DNA from: Candidatus Melainabacteria bacterium
GTDB taxonomy: Bacteria; Cyanobacteriota; Vampirovibrionia; Obscuribacterales; Obscuribacteraceae
DNA length: 64,000 bases
Direction of reading: 5' to 3'
Assembly (NCBI GenBank): GCA_016699165.1
Contig: CP064963.1
Coordinates: 1,364,001 to 1,428,000 of the forward strand
This document shows, piece by piece, positions 53,710-63,305 of this stretch; the stretch's first letter is position 1, and every line of letters starts with the position of its first letter. The notes under the pieces are model-generated. The model was given only the letters and a program-made list of their open reading frames with translations. It ran no database searches and was not told the DNA's origin. The position numbers and the translations under genes were made by a program.

Positions 53710-56651
53710 TGCTTGAAAGTCAGCTTATCCTGGTGAGCAGCATCTAATTGCTGCTTGAGCCACTGGTGTCGCTGTTGGTGGCAGCTAAAAATAACTACTT
53801 GATTGTTTGGCAAAATCGAATCAATCAAAAAGGACATGATACCCATAAAGCGTGCGTCATCTGCTTCGCTGAAAGGCTCATCAAGGAATATCGGCAACGG
53901 CTCTAAGCTAGACAGGAAGCGCGAGATAATCAATCTAGCCATCCAGTGAATTTGCTCTTTAGTACCTGTAGACAATTTAGTAATAATATCTTTGGATTCA
54001 AAAATGTTTTGATGATTTCTAAGCTTCACTTTTAAGTGCAAGTCTTTAGAAAATTCAAGCATTTCAATTTCGCCGCTTAGTTGCTGCAATAACTCAGTTG
54101 ATATTTTATTGAGCTGGACAGACCAGTCTGCATAAGTCTCATGCGATGATTGCTTGAGCATTTCATAAGCAAGTTCTAGAGCCAGTTTTGCTCGTTTAGA
54201 AATAACTATCTCATGGTCAACACGATTCAATTCTTCAAGTGTATCTAGATATAACTCATCGCGACTTTTCAAAGTGGTTCTGATTTTTACAGTCAAGTCT
54301 TCTTTTTTGTTGCGTAGCTCTTCCACTTCTTTGCTAGACATCAACTCAACTGTCGGCGTAACACGTGCCTTTGGTACATCCGCTTGGGAGGCGGTGTTTT
54401 GATGTGCCAAATGTGCTTCTAACTTTGTACTTGCCGCAATATGTCGCTCGATAAGTTCTTGCTGAGTGTTGTGTCTTGCGCTCTCATCGCCATAACCTTC
54501 GTCAATTTCAGCCAAATCTGGATGAGGCGAATTTCTATTTTCAAAAAAATCTATTAAAGATTGAACTTGATTCTTCGCCACTTCAAAACTGCCTTCACAA
54601 GCCAGTCCATTCTGGTCTAAAAATTCAATTATGTTTGCCTCGGTCAATGACAAATCTTCTTCCATTTGACGCATACGCTCATCGTGGTCATACATAGATG
54701 ATCTGCGTTCCTGCAATTCGGCTATGTCTTTTCTAAAGTCATTAATACTCTCAGACAAGGCAATGGCAGACTGTGGCTCGATTTCCACCGTAGCAAGACC
54801 AGCCTTGTTGAAGAAATAAGCAAGGTCACTTTGAAGCCGTTTGCAGTTTTGTTGCTTAGTCAAAAATAGCTGGCGCAACTGTTCTTCATCAGTTTCTTTT
54901 TGCGATGGTGCCTGAGCTTGCTGTTGCAGTTTGGTCACAAACTGTTTTTTGTCAAGAATACCGCACTTAGTGGCAAGCGCACCGATTTTATTTTCTAAAT
55001 TTGAAACCTTTTCATCGCCTTTGGCCATCGCAATCTCTAGCTTTTGCACGTCTTGACCAAGACTGTCATGCTCGTCTTGCTTGAAATAAGTAGTATTTAA
55101 AACTCGACCAAGAAAGAAAAAGCTGATAAGCATCGTCAATAAGCCAAGAATTAAACTTCCAGCCACGACAGGTTGAGGCAATGCCACCTTCACCGCAGAA
55201 AGTATCGATGGTGAGGCAAGCATCAAAACCGAAACAACTAAAAGACCAGCCACTCTTGCAATGTTAAAGATACGCGCTTTGTTGCGATCGTTATTCAGCT
55301 CAGAAGATTTGCTTTTAGTTTCATTCAATTTGCGAGCAGTTTCAGAGGCTTGCTCTTTGAATGCCACCAAAAGTGATGCATAACTTTTAGCTTCTTCAAC
55401 TTCTTCAGGAGTTAAGCCTTCGAAATGATTCAGTTTCGCTTTAGCTGCTTCGTATTCGCCGGTCCCAGCACCATTATTGACCAGCGTTGCAAATTCTGGA
55501 TTCTTAGCCTTCATATCCTCCATTTGTTTGACCAAATTGAACAGATTGACTGCGTATGTAGAAATAGTCTGAGCTTCAGAATTAGTGAATTGATCTAAAC
55601 CCTTATAGTCGGTATAACGGTCCATCACTTCGCTTTCACGTGCTGCAATCTCGGCTTGATGAGGTTCAATATATTCATGCAACATATTAATATCGTTGAC
55701 TATGGTTTCCTGCTTGTCCCAAAGTCGCATGAGAAAATCCATTTGTTCTTGCGATATGGGTCCATCATCAGTATGAATACTTGCAGCTTCAAGTAATGCT
55801 TGTTTCTTTTGTTCTTGATTGCGTAATTTTTGAATAGCAGCTTCAATGCGTTTTAATTCTTCTCGCAAAGCTTCAGCTTCAGCACTTTCTGCAACAGTAG
55901 GCACTTGAGCCGGCTCTTCTTCTACGCTCTCTGGTACTTTCGATTCGGATTTTAAATTTAGCTTTTCATCGATAGCTTGTATCTCAGAAAACCATTCTCG
56001 ACACTGTCCTCGCTCGGCATCCATTGAGCGCATGCGTTTCATCAAGTCGCTTCGCTGTCCTTCTAATTCGCGCAGAAGCTCGTTAATGTGACAAAGTCTA
56101 TTGCCATGCATAAAGCGGCTTAGAGTGTGACTAATAGTCTGCAAGCCTGCACTAACCTTAGTATCAGGCGAAGACGAATCAGCAATTCCTTGAATCTCAG
56201 CAGCGACCGCTGTAGAGTCGGTCATATGATTTATTTCAAGATGTCTTTGACCGACAAGACAGGTATTTCGAAAAGTATCTCTATTCATTCCAAGTAATTT
56301 AAAACCAACCTGGTCTTCGTTTTCATTGCCCAGATATTGTGGTGTCACATCGCGCAGACCAAAATTCAAATCTAAGACTTGCACAGACTCAGATTCGAAA
56401 TCGCGAATGATGCGCAATTTTTTGTCACCGATTTCGAGATCCATACTGGCGCAATAAGTAGCATCTTCCTTCCACGGCTTGTATGTGTCTTTTTCTGGTA
56501 GACCGTACAAAATAGCCCATGTAGCCTCGACCATAGTCGATTTGCCAAACTCGTTTGCTTCGACTACCAGATTGAGTTTGTCTGCGTCAAAGTCTATTGT
56601 CCTGTTTGTCAGGGCACCAAATCCTTCAAAATCGATTCGAGTAATTTTCAT
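53706..56651 (-). CDS. YhaN/SbcC-like SMC-type ATPase with central membrane spans
   Basis: A 981-residue ABC/SMC-like ATPase. The N-terminal half-site has FEGFGAL and Walker A NEFGKST (about 34-40). Two long coiled-coil regions flank two central hydrophobic spans (about 460-520), an arrangement I associate with the YhaN family. The C-terminal half-site has the signature LSTGTKEQ and Walker B LPIFLDEPFSEADD (about 927-940). It starts 18 bases after the stop of the SbcD-like gene and should act with it as an Mre11-Rad50-like pair at the membrane. Confidence 0.85.
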   Translation of the reverse strand: MKITRIDFEGFGALTNRTIDFDADKLNLVVEANEFGKSTMVEATWAILYGLPEKDTYKPWKEDATYCASMDLEIGDKKLRIIRDFESESVQVLDLNFGLRDVTPQYLGNENEDQVGFKLLGMNRDTFRNTCLVGQRHLEINHMTDSTAVAAEIQGIADSSSPDTKVSAGLQTISHTLSRFMHGNRLCHINELLRELEGQRSDLMKRMRSMDAERGQCREWFSEIQAIDEKLNLKSESKVPESVEEEPAQVPTVAESAEAEALREELKRIEAAIQKLRNQEQKKQALLEAASIHTDDGPISQEQMDFLMRLWDKQETIVNDINMLHEYIEPHQAEIAARESEVMDRYTDYKGLDQFTNSEAQTISTYAVNLFNLVKQMEDMKAKNPEFATLVNNGAGTGEYEAAKAKLNHFEGLTPEEVEEAKSYASLLVAFKEQASETARKLNETKSKSSELNNDRNKARIFNIARVAGLLVVSVLMLASPSILSAVKVALPQPVVAGSLILGLLTMLISFFFLGRVLNTTYFKQDEHDSLGQDVQKLEIAMAKGDEKVSNLENKIGALATKCGILDKKQFVTKLQQQAQAPSQKETDEEQLRQLFLTKQQNCKRLQSDLAYFFNKAGLATVEIEPQSAIALSESINDFRKDIAELQERRSSMYDHDERMRQMEEDLSLTEANIIEFLDQNGLACEGSFEVAKNQVQSLIDFFENRNSPHPDLAEIDEGYGDESARHNTQQELIERHIAASTKLEAHLAHQNTASQADVPKARVTPTVELMSSKEVEELRNKKEDLTVKIRTTLKSRDELYLDTLEELNRVDHEIVISKRAKLALELAYEMLKQSSHETYADWSVQLNKISTELLQQLSGEIEMLEFSKDLHLKVKLRNHQNIFESKDIITKLSTGTKEQIHWMARLIISRFLSSLEPLPIFLDEPFSEADDARFMGIMSFLIDSILPNNQVVIFSCHQQRHQWLKQQLDAAHQDKLTFKH

Positions 56652-56669
56652 GGTTTATTTTTTAATTTC

Positions 56670-57950
56670 TCAATCGACATGACGGATAGTTACTCGTTTT
56701 TGCTTAAGGGCATCAAGCCCGTAATAGAGCGCATCTTCAACAGTTTTAGCTGAAATAAAAGCACCGGGCAATCCAGTCAAGCTATCGCGTCCAGATAATT
56801 CTGCCATCTTGCGCTCAGCTTCTTGCAAGCGTTGCAACATGCGCTCGACATAACGCGCTTCGGTAGTTCTTGGATCAAATTCTTGGGACAAATAATTTGG
56901 TCTGGTGCGATTGACAAAAATCAGTCTATAAAAATCTGACTCAATGTCTTTTATCACTGCAAGCGGGTCTGCCTCTGGAGCAAACGACCCCTCAAGACTC
57001 AGCGCCACTATATCGTGATCTGGACGCACGTCTTGCTCTTGCATACAGTACTCGATTTCTTCTTTGATGGCTTCAGCATCAAGACCCGTTATATCAACAG
57101 CCAGATAGACCAATCTAAAAGATGAAACTTCAATTGGTTCAAGCAAAATCTCTTTGCCACGCTCGGGATCGTATGATATTTGCCCCAGTATCGCCACTTT
57201 GGGTCCTAGCTCTTCAAAAGTGGAGCTGCTAAGACAACCTGAATATGCCCCGAGCACACGTTGGTTTGGAGCATAAATTGCAAACAAATCTGGATATCCG
57301 CCAACGGCAGCGTAGTCGAAATCCTGTCTTTCAAGCTGTTCTTCGGTAAATGGAGCGGGCTTATTTGGCCCTGCCAGTTGGGGATAAATCGGTCCCTGAT
57401 ATGATTCGAGCGCTCCCGAAAAGACAAGAATATTAAAAAGGCTGGATTCGTCTTTGGGCAACGGCTGGCTCAAAACCTGATTGTAATTAGGCTTGGTGCC
57501 GACATGTGACATGCCCACCACAGTCACATCTGGTCTGTTTGGAAGCTTAACCGCCTCAAACTCAGAACTGGCAAAAACATGTACATTTTCAGGCCAGGGC
57601 TTAATGCCATACACTTTTAGAAAGTCCGAATTGTAAGCAGAATCGTCTTGATAGGGGTCAAGCGACCCGGCTGTAATCACAACTGGTATAGGGCTTATTT
57701 CGGCTATTGCATCCAGCAAAAGCTCAATTGTCTGCGACCTAATTGTTTTAAGATTAAAAAGCCCGCCCGGCAGAAAGACAGCGTCAACCTGCTTGTCTTG
57801 CGCCACACGCAAAGCATTGATAAAAGACTCGATTAAGTCAGTGTATCGCTCCAATCTCTGGGTCGAACTATACGAAAGAAGCCCCTGATTCTGAGGCAGA
57901 TCCAGGCGCACGTCCGAAAACTGGAGAAAAGTGAATTTTTGGCTCTCCAT
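56670..57950 (-). CDS. SbcD/YhaO-like protein with degenerate metallophosphoesterase motifs
   Basis: A 426-residue protein with the fold order of SbcD/Mre11 nucleases, but the metal motifs are eroded. D-x-H is D13-V-R15. G-D-x-x-D is GGLFN (62-66). G-N-H-D is GSLD (95-98). The strand that usually ends in His reads ILVFSGALE (about 174-182). G-H-x-H is GGYPD (217-221). Overall spacing is kept. The C-terminal part (about 370-426) is helical and charged. It is likely a non-catalytic partner of the ATPase encoded immediately downstream. Confidence 0.8.
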   Translation of the reverse strand: MESQKFTFLQFSDVRLDLPQNQGLLSYSSTQRLERYTDLIESFINALRVAQDKQVDAVFLPGGLFNLKTIRSQTIELLLDAIAEISPIPVVITAGSLDPYQDDSAYNSDFLKVYGIKPWPENVHVFASSEFEAVKLPNRPDVTVVGMSHVGTKPNYNQVLSQPLPKDESSLFNILVFSGALESYQGPIYPQLAGPNKPAPFTEEQLERQDFDYAAVGGYPDLFAIYAPNQRVLGAYSGCLSSSTFEELGPKVAILGQISYDPERGKEILLEPIEVSSFRLVYLAVDITGLDAEAIKEEIEYCMQEQDVRPDHDIVALSLEGSFAPEADPLAVIKDIESDFYRLIFVNRTRPNYLSQEFDPRTTEARYVERMLQRLQEAERKMAELSGRDSLTGLPGAFISAKTVEDALYYGLDALKQKRVTIRHVD

Positions 57951-58037
57951 TAAATTCCCAAAAAGGAGTATTACCAGTAACTACATGCCCGGGCTTAGAA
58001 AATACAATTATAAAAAGTAAGCGTTATCAGACATTGC

Positions 58038-59240
58038 TTAATCTAAGCGCTCAATGATAGTGGCTATGCCCTGTCCCACGCCAATACACATAGTGGCCAG
58101 CCCATAGCGGCTTTTGCGGCGCTCCATTTCATAGAGCAAAGTGGTGAGAATGCGTGCGCCCGATGCTCCAAGGGGATGACCAAGGGCAATTGAACCGCCA
58201 TTTACATTCAATTTGTCCATTGGCACTTCAAGGTCTTTGACGCAAGCAAGCACTTGCACAGCAAAAGCTTCGTTCAATTCGAACAAGTCGATATCCTTAA
58301 TAGAAAGCGACGCTCGCTTAAGCGCTTTGCGCGTGGCCTCAACTGGACCGATGCCCATTATGGCAGGATCGCATCCTGCCACCGCTGATGATACTATACG
58401 TGCGCGCGGTTTCATACCTAATTTTTGAGCCGCTTCACTTGATGCAAGCAACAAACACGAAGCACCGTCATTGATACCAGATGAATTGCCCGCAGTGACA
58501 GTCCCACCTTCTCTAAAAGCCGCTTTAAGCTTGATTAAATCTTCGATTTTAGCATCGGCACGAGGATGTTCGTCCTGGGCAAAAGTTTCAGCTGGCGCTT
58601 TTGGCTTTTTGCCTGGAATCTGCACTGCCACTATTTCTTCGCTTATTTTATCTTTGGCAGCCTGATACTTGTGTTGACTTTGCAAGGCAAATTCATCTTG
58701 TGCTTCTCTTGAAATTTTGTACTTCTCAGCCACATTTTCTGCCGTCTCACCCATCGAAAACGGGTGATAGGCTTGAGCCAATTTTTCGTTAGTAAAGCGC
58801 CATCCCAGTGTGGTATCAAACATGCGCATCTCACCGCGTGGAAATGCAGATTCTGGTTTGCCCATCACAAACGGCGAGCGAGTCATCGACTCTACGCCAC
58901 CTGCCAGGTAAATGTCGCCAGAATTTGTTTGTATTGCTCTTGCTGCATCATTAACAGCCATCAGTCCAGAACCGCAAAGTCGATTAACGGTGCCACCACC
59001 AACGCTTACGGGCAGTCCGGCGAGCAAAACAGCCATACGCGCAACGTTTCTATTGTCTTCACCCGCTTGATTAGCGCATCCAAGTAAAACGTCTTCGATC
59101 AAGTCGGCTTCTAAGTTATTTCGCTTCACTAACTCTTTAATTACAAGCGCAGCTAGATCGTCCGGGCGAATATCCTTGAGCGAGCCTGCATAGCGTCCAA
59201 TTGGTGTGCGAATAGCATCTACGATTACTGCGTCTTTCAT
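58038..59240 (-). CDS. Thiolase, beta-ketoadipyl/acetyl-CoA acyltransferase type
   Basis: A 400-residue thiolase with Cys89 (VNRLCGSGL), His355 (ALGHPLGASG) and Cys385 (TMCIGVGQG). The motif EDNRNVARMAVLLAGLP and the final block suit degradative thiolases such as PcaF or FadA. I start at ATG 59240, with AGGAAG 5 bases upstream; a frame 38 codons longer runs back into the neighbouring gene region. The second thiolase of the window (49072) is a different paralogue. Confidence 0.93.
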   Translation of the reverse strand: MKDAVIVDAIRTPIGRYAGSLKDIRPDDLAALVIKELVKRNNLEADLIEDVLLGCANQAGEDNRNVARMAVLLAGLPVSVGGGTVNRLCGSGLMAVNDAARAIQTNSGDIYLAGGVESMTRSPFVMGKPESAFPRGEMRMFDTTLGWRFTNEKLAQAYHPFSMGETAENVAEKYKISREAQDEFALQSQHKYQAAKDKISEEIVAVQIPGKKPKAPAETFAQDEHPRADAKIEDLIKLKAAFREGGTVTAGNSSGINDGASCLLLASSEAAQKLGMKPRARIVSSAVAGCDPAIMGIGPVEATRKALKRASLSIKDIDLFELNEAFAVQVLACVKDLEVPMDKLNVNGGSIALGHPLGASGARILTTLLYEMERRKSRYGLATMCIGVGQGIATIIERLD

Positions 59241-59268
59241 TTTGCTTCCTGTGTTTTTTGCTTTTATG

Positions 59269-61176
59269 TTACTTGTTAAAAGTATTGAGCCAAATCGTCG
59301 AGTCGCCCGACAATTGATCAAGCACACTGCCGGGAGCACTTGCATTTGAGGCAACGGCGTATCTAATTTCAGGTCTAATATCTTTTGCTAATTTAGCCAA
59401 AACGTCTGATGGTGTTTTTCTGTTGGATGCTACTGCCATCAAGACTTGCTCGTCTGAATCTTGCGCCAGTGATTGCAAAGTCGAAGCTCCACAAGCCACG
59501 TTAGCTGCAAGTGTAGCCCGCACAAGTGGACTTGGATCTTTGGATAAAAGAGCAAGTGATGAATCAGGCAAATTGACATTGCCAGCAACGACTGCACGCA
59601 GTGCCGAATCTTTGTCGTTTGCCAAATCATTTAATATAGATTGAGGCACGCTTGACAGAGAGGCAATATAAGCTCGAGTAAGTGTGTTTGCATTACTGAA
59701 CATCTTGGTTAACACCACATCGCTTGGATGTTTGGCACCAGGTGCTCCTCGCAACAAAATAAGACGATGAACCATCGGATCGCCAGACGAAATTAGCATC
59801 TCAACTGTTTCAAGCGAACAAGCGGTGTTGCCTGCAACAGCACGAACTACACTTGAACTTGTGTCTTGAGCCATACTTTGCAAACAGCTCTGTGGCACCA
59901 CTTTGTTTGCAGCAAGTGCTATGCGCACCATTTCATTTTTATCTTCGGATAATATTTTTGAAACGGCGCCTTGAGTTACCTGCTTGCTTGATGCAAGCGA
60001 GGCTCGAACAATAGAATTATCGTCAGCAGCAAGTGCCATTGCAAGATCTTGACTTAATGATGCATTGGCGCAAAGCGCCGAGCGAACCAGAGGCGATTCA
60101 TGTTTGCTCAATGCTTTCATAGCATCAGTGCTTATGTCTTGGCGCACAGCAAGAATCTGCGCAAGGGCCAGATTTTCCGGTCCACCCTTAACCGCACGCT
60201 CGGCTAGTTTAGCAAGAACATTAGCGGTGGAGTTAGCATTGGCTGATGTGGCATTGCGCACCATTTCATTTGCATCCTGAGCCAAAATTAGTAATACCGC
60301 ATCTGATGCAGCAGCGTTAGTAGCCACAGCCCAGCGCACTTTGTCGTTTTTGTCTGTGGCAAGAATTTTAAGAGACTCTTTGGAAGTTTTATGATTGCGA
60401 GCCACTTCCATACGCACTTCCCAACGCTTGTCTAGAGCTAGCTTGCTCAAAGTACCTTCCCAGGAACTGGCATTGGCAGCAACGCTCACTCTGACAGTTG
60501 CATGCATATCTTTGGCTAAATTATCTAAAAAGCGAGGAGGAGTAGCGGCATTGCTTGCCACCATCGCGCGTACACCTAGGTCTCCGTCATCAGACAATTC
60601 CTGATAAGCTTGCTCGGACAATCTTGGTTGGCGGGCCAACAAAGTTCGTACCAGTCTATCGCCCACTTTAACCAGTCGGTTTGTGACCTCAGGGGTGGTG
60701 CTTTTGTTTTTTGCCAGACTTAACAACAAATACTCAGTCTGAATTTTTCCGTGTGCCAACTTATTTAGAACTGGTCCTGGTGTCAGTGGATTTGCAGCAA
60801 GACTTTCAAGTATTTTGGGCTCGCTTGATTCGGATAATTTGATTAAAACATCATTTTTTAGTGCTGTACTGTTTGCCAAAAGCGCTTCAACAACGACTTG
60901 ATTAGTATCCTCAGCCAGAGCCGGTCTCACTTCATCGGGACAACTGGGATTTAATGCCACCGCTTTGCGAACTTCATCACAATTATCTTTGGCTAGTTTT
61001 GCTAATACTGACGGCGCAGTATTGGGATTAGCTGCTACAGCCAATTTTATATATGGTGCGCAAACAAATTCTTGACTGATTCTATCGCCAGGATTTTTTT
61101 CCTGAGCATTGCAAACGTTAGCACTTAAACTCAAAGTGCAAGCTAACAATAAAAGTGAACCCTGGAAAAATCGCAT
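59269..61176 (-). CDS. Secreted leucine-rich-variant (LRV) repeat protein
   Basis: A 635-residue protein with a signal peptide (residues 1-24, cleavage near CNA). The rest is about 24 tandem helical repeats of about 24 residues, with consensus LAKD-x3-VRxAVAxNxxxPxxVLxxL, matching the LRV/HEAT-like solenoid pattern. LRV proteins can form a concave binding surface; the N-terminal Fe-S cluster known in one LRV protein is not evident here. The repeats are well kept, so the scaffold is probably functional. No partner is identifiable. Confidence 0.8.
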   Translation of the reverse strand: MRFFQGSLLLLACTLSLSANVCNAQEKNPGDRISQEFVCAPYIKLAVAANPNTAPSVLAKLAKDNCDEVRKAVALNPSCPDEVRPALAEDTNQVVVEALLANSTALKNDVLIKLSESSEPKILESLAANPLTPGPVLNKLAHGKIQTEYLLLSLAKNKSTTPEVTNRLVKVGDRLVRTLLARQPRLSEQAYQELSDDGDLGVRAMVASNAATPPRFLDNLAKDMHATVRVSVAANASSWEGTLSKLALDKRWEVRMEVARNHKTSKESLKILATDKNDKVRWAVATNAAASDAVLLILAQDANEMVRNATSANANSTANVLAKLAERAVKGGPENLALAQILAVRQDISTDAMKALSKHESPLVRSALCANASLSQDLAMALAADDNSIVRASLASSKQVTQGAVSKILSEDKNEMVRIALAANKVVPQSCLQSMAQDTSSSVVRAVAGNTACSLETVEMLISSGDPMVHRLILLRGAPGAKHPSDVVLTKMFSNANTLTRAYIASLSSVPQSILNDLANDKDSALRAVVAGNVNLPDSSLALLSKDPSPLVRATLAANVACGASTLQSLAQDSDEQVLMAVASNRKTPSDVLAKLAKDIRPEIRYAVASNASAPGSVLDQLSGDSTIWLNTFNK

Positions 61177-61240
61177 GACAATTACATCCGCTCAAACTAT
61201 GCCGGACATAATTTAAGCACTAAATCAAAGACAGGATCTA

Positions 61241-63151
61241 CTATTTCGATCCGCCCTTGTCATGAATATTGTGGATAATCGTAAGCAAAGTTTGCTTGTC
61301 AAGCTCCGCTGAAATGTACTCGATATACTTAACCTGCCAGTTTTCAAGATCTTGCAAAACTGTAGTCAAAGACGAGCTGTGGCGTCTGATTGCCACCATA
61401 TCGATGCCCACTTCGCCTTTATTACTCAAAATAAATACCCGAGCTCCCGACGAATAGCCAAGTGTGTCTCTGAAACTGAGACGCAAAAAGGCGTTGGATC
61501 TATCAGAGCCAATTTGTTCTTTGACCATAGAAATCAAAAGCTGGAATTTATCAAGTGGCGTCGCCAGGTCGCCTTCTGGCACTTTAACTAGTTGATAGTC
61601 CCACAAAATGCCGACACAATAAGCGACATCTGCTGTTGTCACATCTTGTAGACTTCTTATCACTCTATGCAGTGGTGTCAGACCATCTAGCGCGTTCCAA
61701 ATTCGTTTGCACAAGTCCATATCTTTAGCAGAAAGAGGCTTCTTCTCTTTGGGATCTATTAGGGGCTCGCCTTCAATTTTGTCTTTTCTAGTCTCAACTT
61801 TTTCAAGTACAGCATCAATTCCGCCTGGCAATTTTTTCCAGACCACATCTGTATTGTCTTGAGCAAGAGCAGCATCAAGCAAAAGCTTTTCCAGCGCTCT
61901 GGATAATTTGCAGGTATCTTTGGTCAAATCTTCTGATAGTTCGCGTTTCATAAAAACGAAAATGCCTTGACGCCAGGCAGAAGCAAATTCAACCACAGCA
62001 TCGTTGCCATGCATTTTACCTATACGTGCATTGACTGCTTTTCCAGCTTCAAAATAACACTTAAATTGCAAATCTCTATTCTCGACAGAGAGTATGCCCG
62101 TGTCTCGGTTAGTGGCCATGTTCTGGAGCAAACTCATAGGATCGGTCGAACCAAGATGTCCGACAAGAGACTGAACGCGCTTCTCTTCTGCCGTTCCGGC
62201 CGCTGCACCTTTTACTTTGTCGTTTGATTCAGAGGGTCCATAAAATGTCTGATCCTGAATAGCCACTTCTAACTGGCGCGAATTGATCATCTCTTTTTTG
62301 ACTGCAAGCGCTCCAAGCGTCATACGCTCACGCTTTGGCGTGCCTTGAAGTTCAAGCAATAGTGAGTCAATTTGTCCTTGGGTCAGAATTTGACAGCGCA
62401 AGAAGTACTCTTGAATCGAGAAAGAGCCTTGTGTTTTGAATGACTCGACCAAAAATGGAACTTTTGAAAACATTGGATAAATTGACTTTTCTTTTTCCAG
62501 ATCTTTCAAAGTTTCAAGCACTTGTTCTTCGTTGAGCCGGTCTTTGCAGCGCTCGACCAGGGACGCAAGTGAAGAATAATTGTCGATTAGACCTAAAACC
62601 AGATTGTGCTTGCTCGATACCTCAATGGCAGTTTTGCGATCAAGTCCTTTATCCGTAAGCACAGGCGTGACAGACATAAGCACTTGCTGAGCCAAATCTG
62701 TGCGGTCCGAGCCAAATTCAGTATCCTTGCCCACAGCCAATCTTACGTAATGTCTAATATTGGTGGAAAGGTCAAACAGCTCTCGATAATTGGAAAAAAT
62801 TCTAAGCTGAGGCGGGGAGCTGAGCGATTCGCGGATTACTGCTACTGCTCCATCCTGGGCAAGAAAAATCAAAGCTCCGCCCACGTCAATTAGTTGAGGG
62901 ACGAGTTTTGAGCACTCAAGCAAGACTTCGCTTGGAAATAAAAAGCCGACCATTGAGGCGTCAACTAAGACAGCGTCCAGAAGTTGCTTCTTTTTTATCA
63001 AATCGTTTATTTCAACCAGCAAATCTTCGCTGTATTTTATGATGGAAACTTTGTTGTTTTCCTGCTCCAGTGCAGGTTCCATGGTCAAAGTGCGGTCGTT
63101 TAAATTTTTGGAAGCTTGAGCCTGGGTTATTGGGGATTGCGAATTAACCAT
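61241..63151 (-). CDS. DUF4388 (PATAN) protein with GspE N-terminal-like segment
   Basis: A 636-residue cytoplasmic protein. Residues 30-130 look like an alpha/beta receiver-type segment (LLDAVLVDASMVGFLFP). About 215-300 resembles the GspE/MshE N-terminal fold (LRCQILTQGQIDSLLLELQG, LGALAVKKEMINSRQLEVAI). About 330-425 is DUF4388 (GHLGSTDPMSLLQNMATNRD, then GILSV and CYFEAGKAVNARIG). The C-terminus (DLENWQVKYIEYISAELDKQ) is helical. Such proteins are linked to signalling, motility and type IV pili. AAGG lies 7 bases before the ATG. Confidence 0.75.
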   Translation of the reverse strand: MVNSQSPITQAQASKNLNDRTLTMEPALEQENNKVSIIKYSEDLLVEINDLIKKKQLLDAVLVDASMVGFLFPSEVLLECSKLVPQLIDVGGALIFLAQDGAVAVIRESLSSPPQLRIFSNYRELFDLSTNIRHYVRLAVGKDTEFGSDRTDLAQQVLMSVTPVLTDKGLDRKTAIEVSSKHNLVLGLIDNYSSLASLVERCKDRLNEEQVLETLKDLEKEKSIYPMFSKVPFLVESFKTQGSFSIQEYFLRCQILTQGQIDSLLLELQGTPKRERMTLGALAVKKEMINSRQLEVAIQDQTFYGPSESNDKVKGAAAGTAEEKRVQSLVGHLGSTDPMSLLQNMATNRDTGILSVENRDLQFKCYFEAGKAVNARIGKMHGNDAVVEFASAWRQGIFVFMKRELSEDLTKDTCKLSRALEKLLLDAALAQDNTDVVWKKLPGGIDAVLEKVETRKDKIEGEPLIDPKEKKPLSAKDMDLCKRIWNALDGLTPLHRVIRSLQDVTTADVAYCVGILWDYQLVKVPEGDLATPLDKFQLLISMVKEQIGSDRSNAFLRLSFRDTLGYSSGARVFILSNKGEVGIDMVAIRRHSSSLTTVLQDLENWQVKYIEYISAELDKQTLLTIIHNIHDKGGSK

Positions 63152-63305
63152 AAATTGCCTTATTTTTAGATGGTCGCCATATTTTTAACCATATTCCCAG
63201 CAGGCACTCAATTTAGCTATTTACAACCCCTATCTTCCTTTCAAGACTTTACTTAATTGACCCTGCTTAAGGTATTCAAGACCCCAATAATTGATAATTC
63301 TAGCC

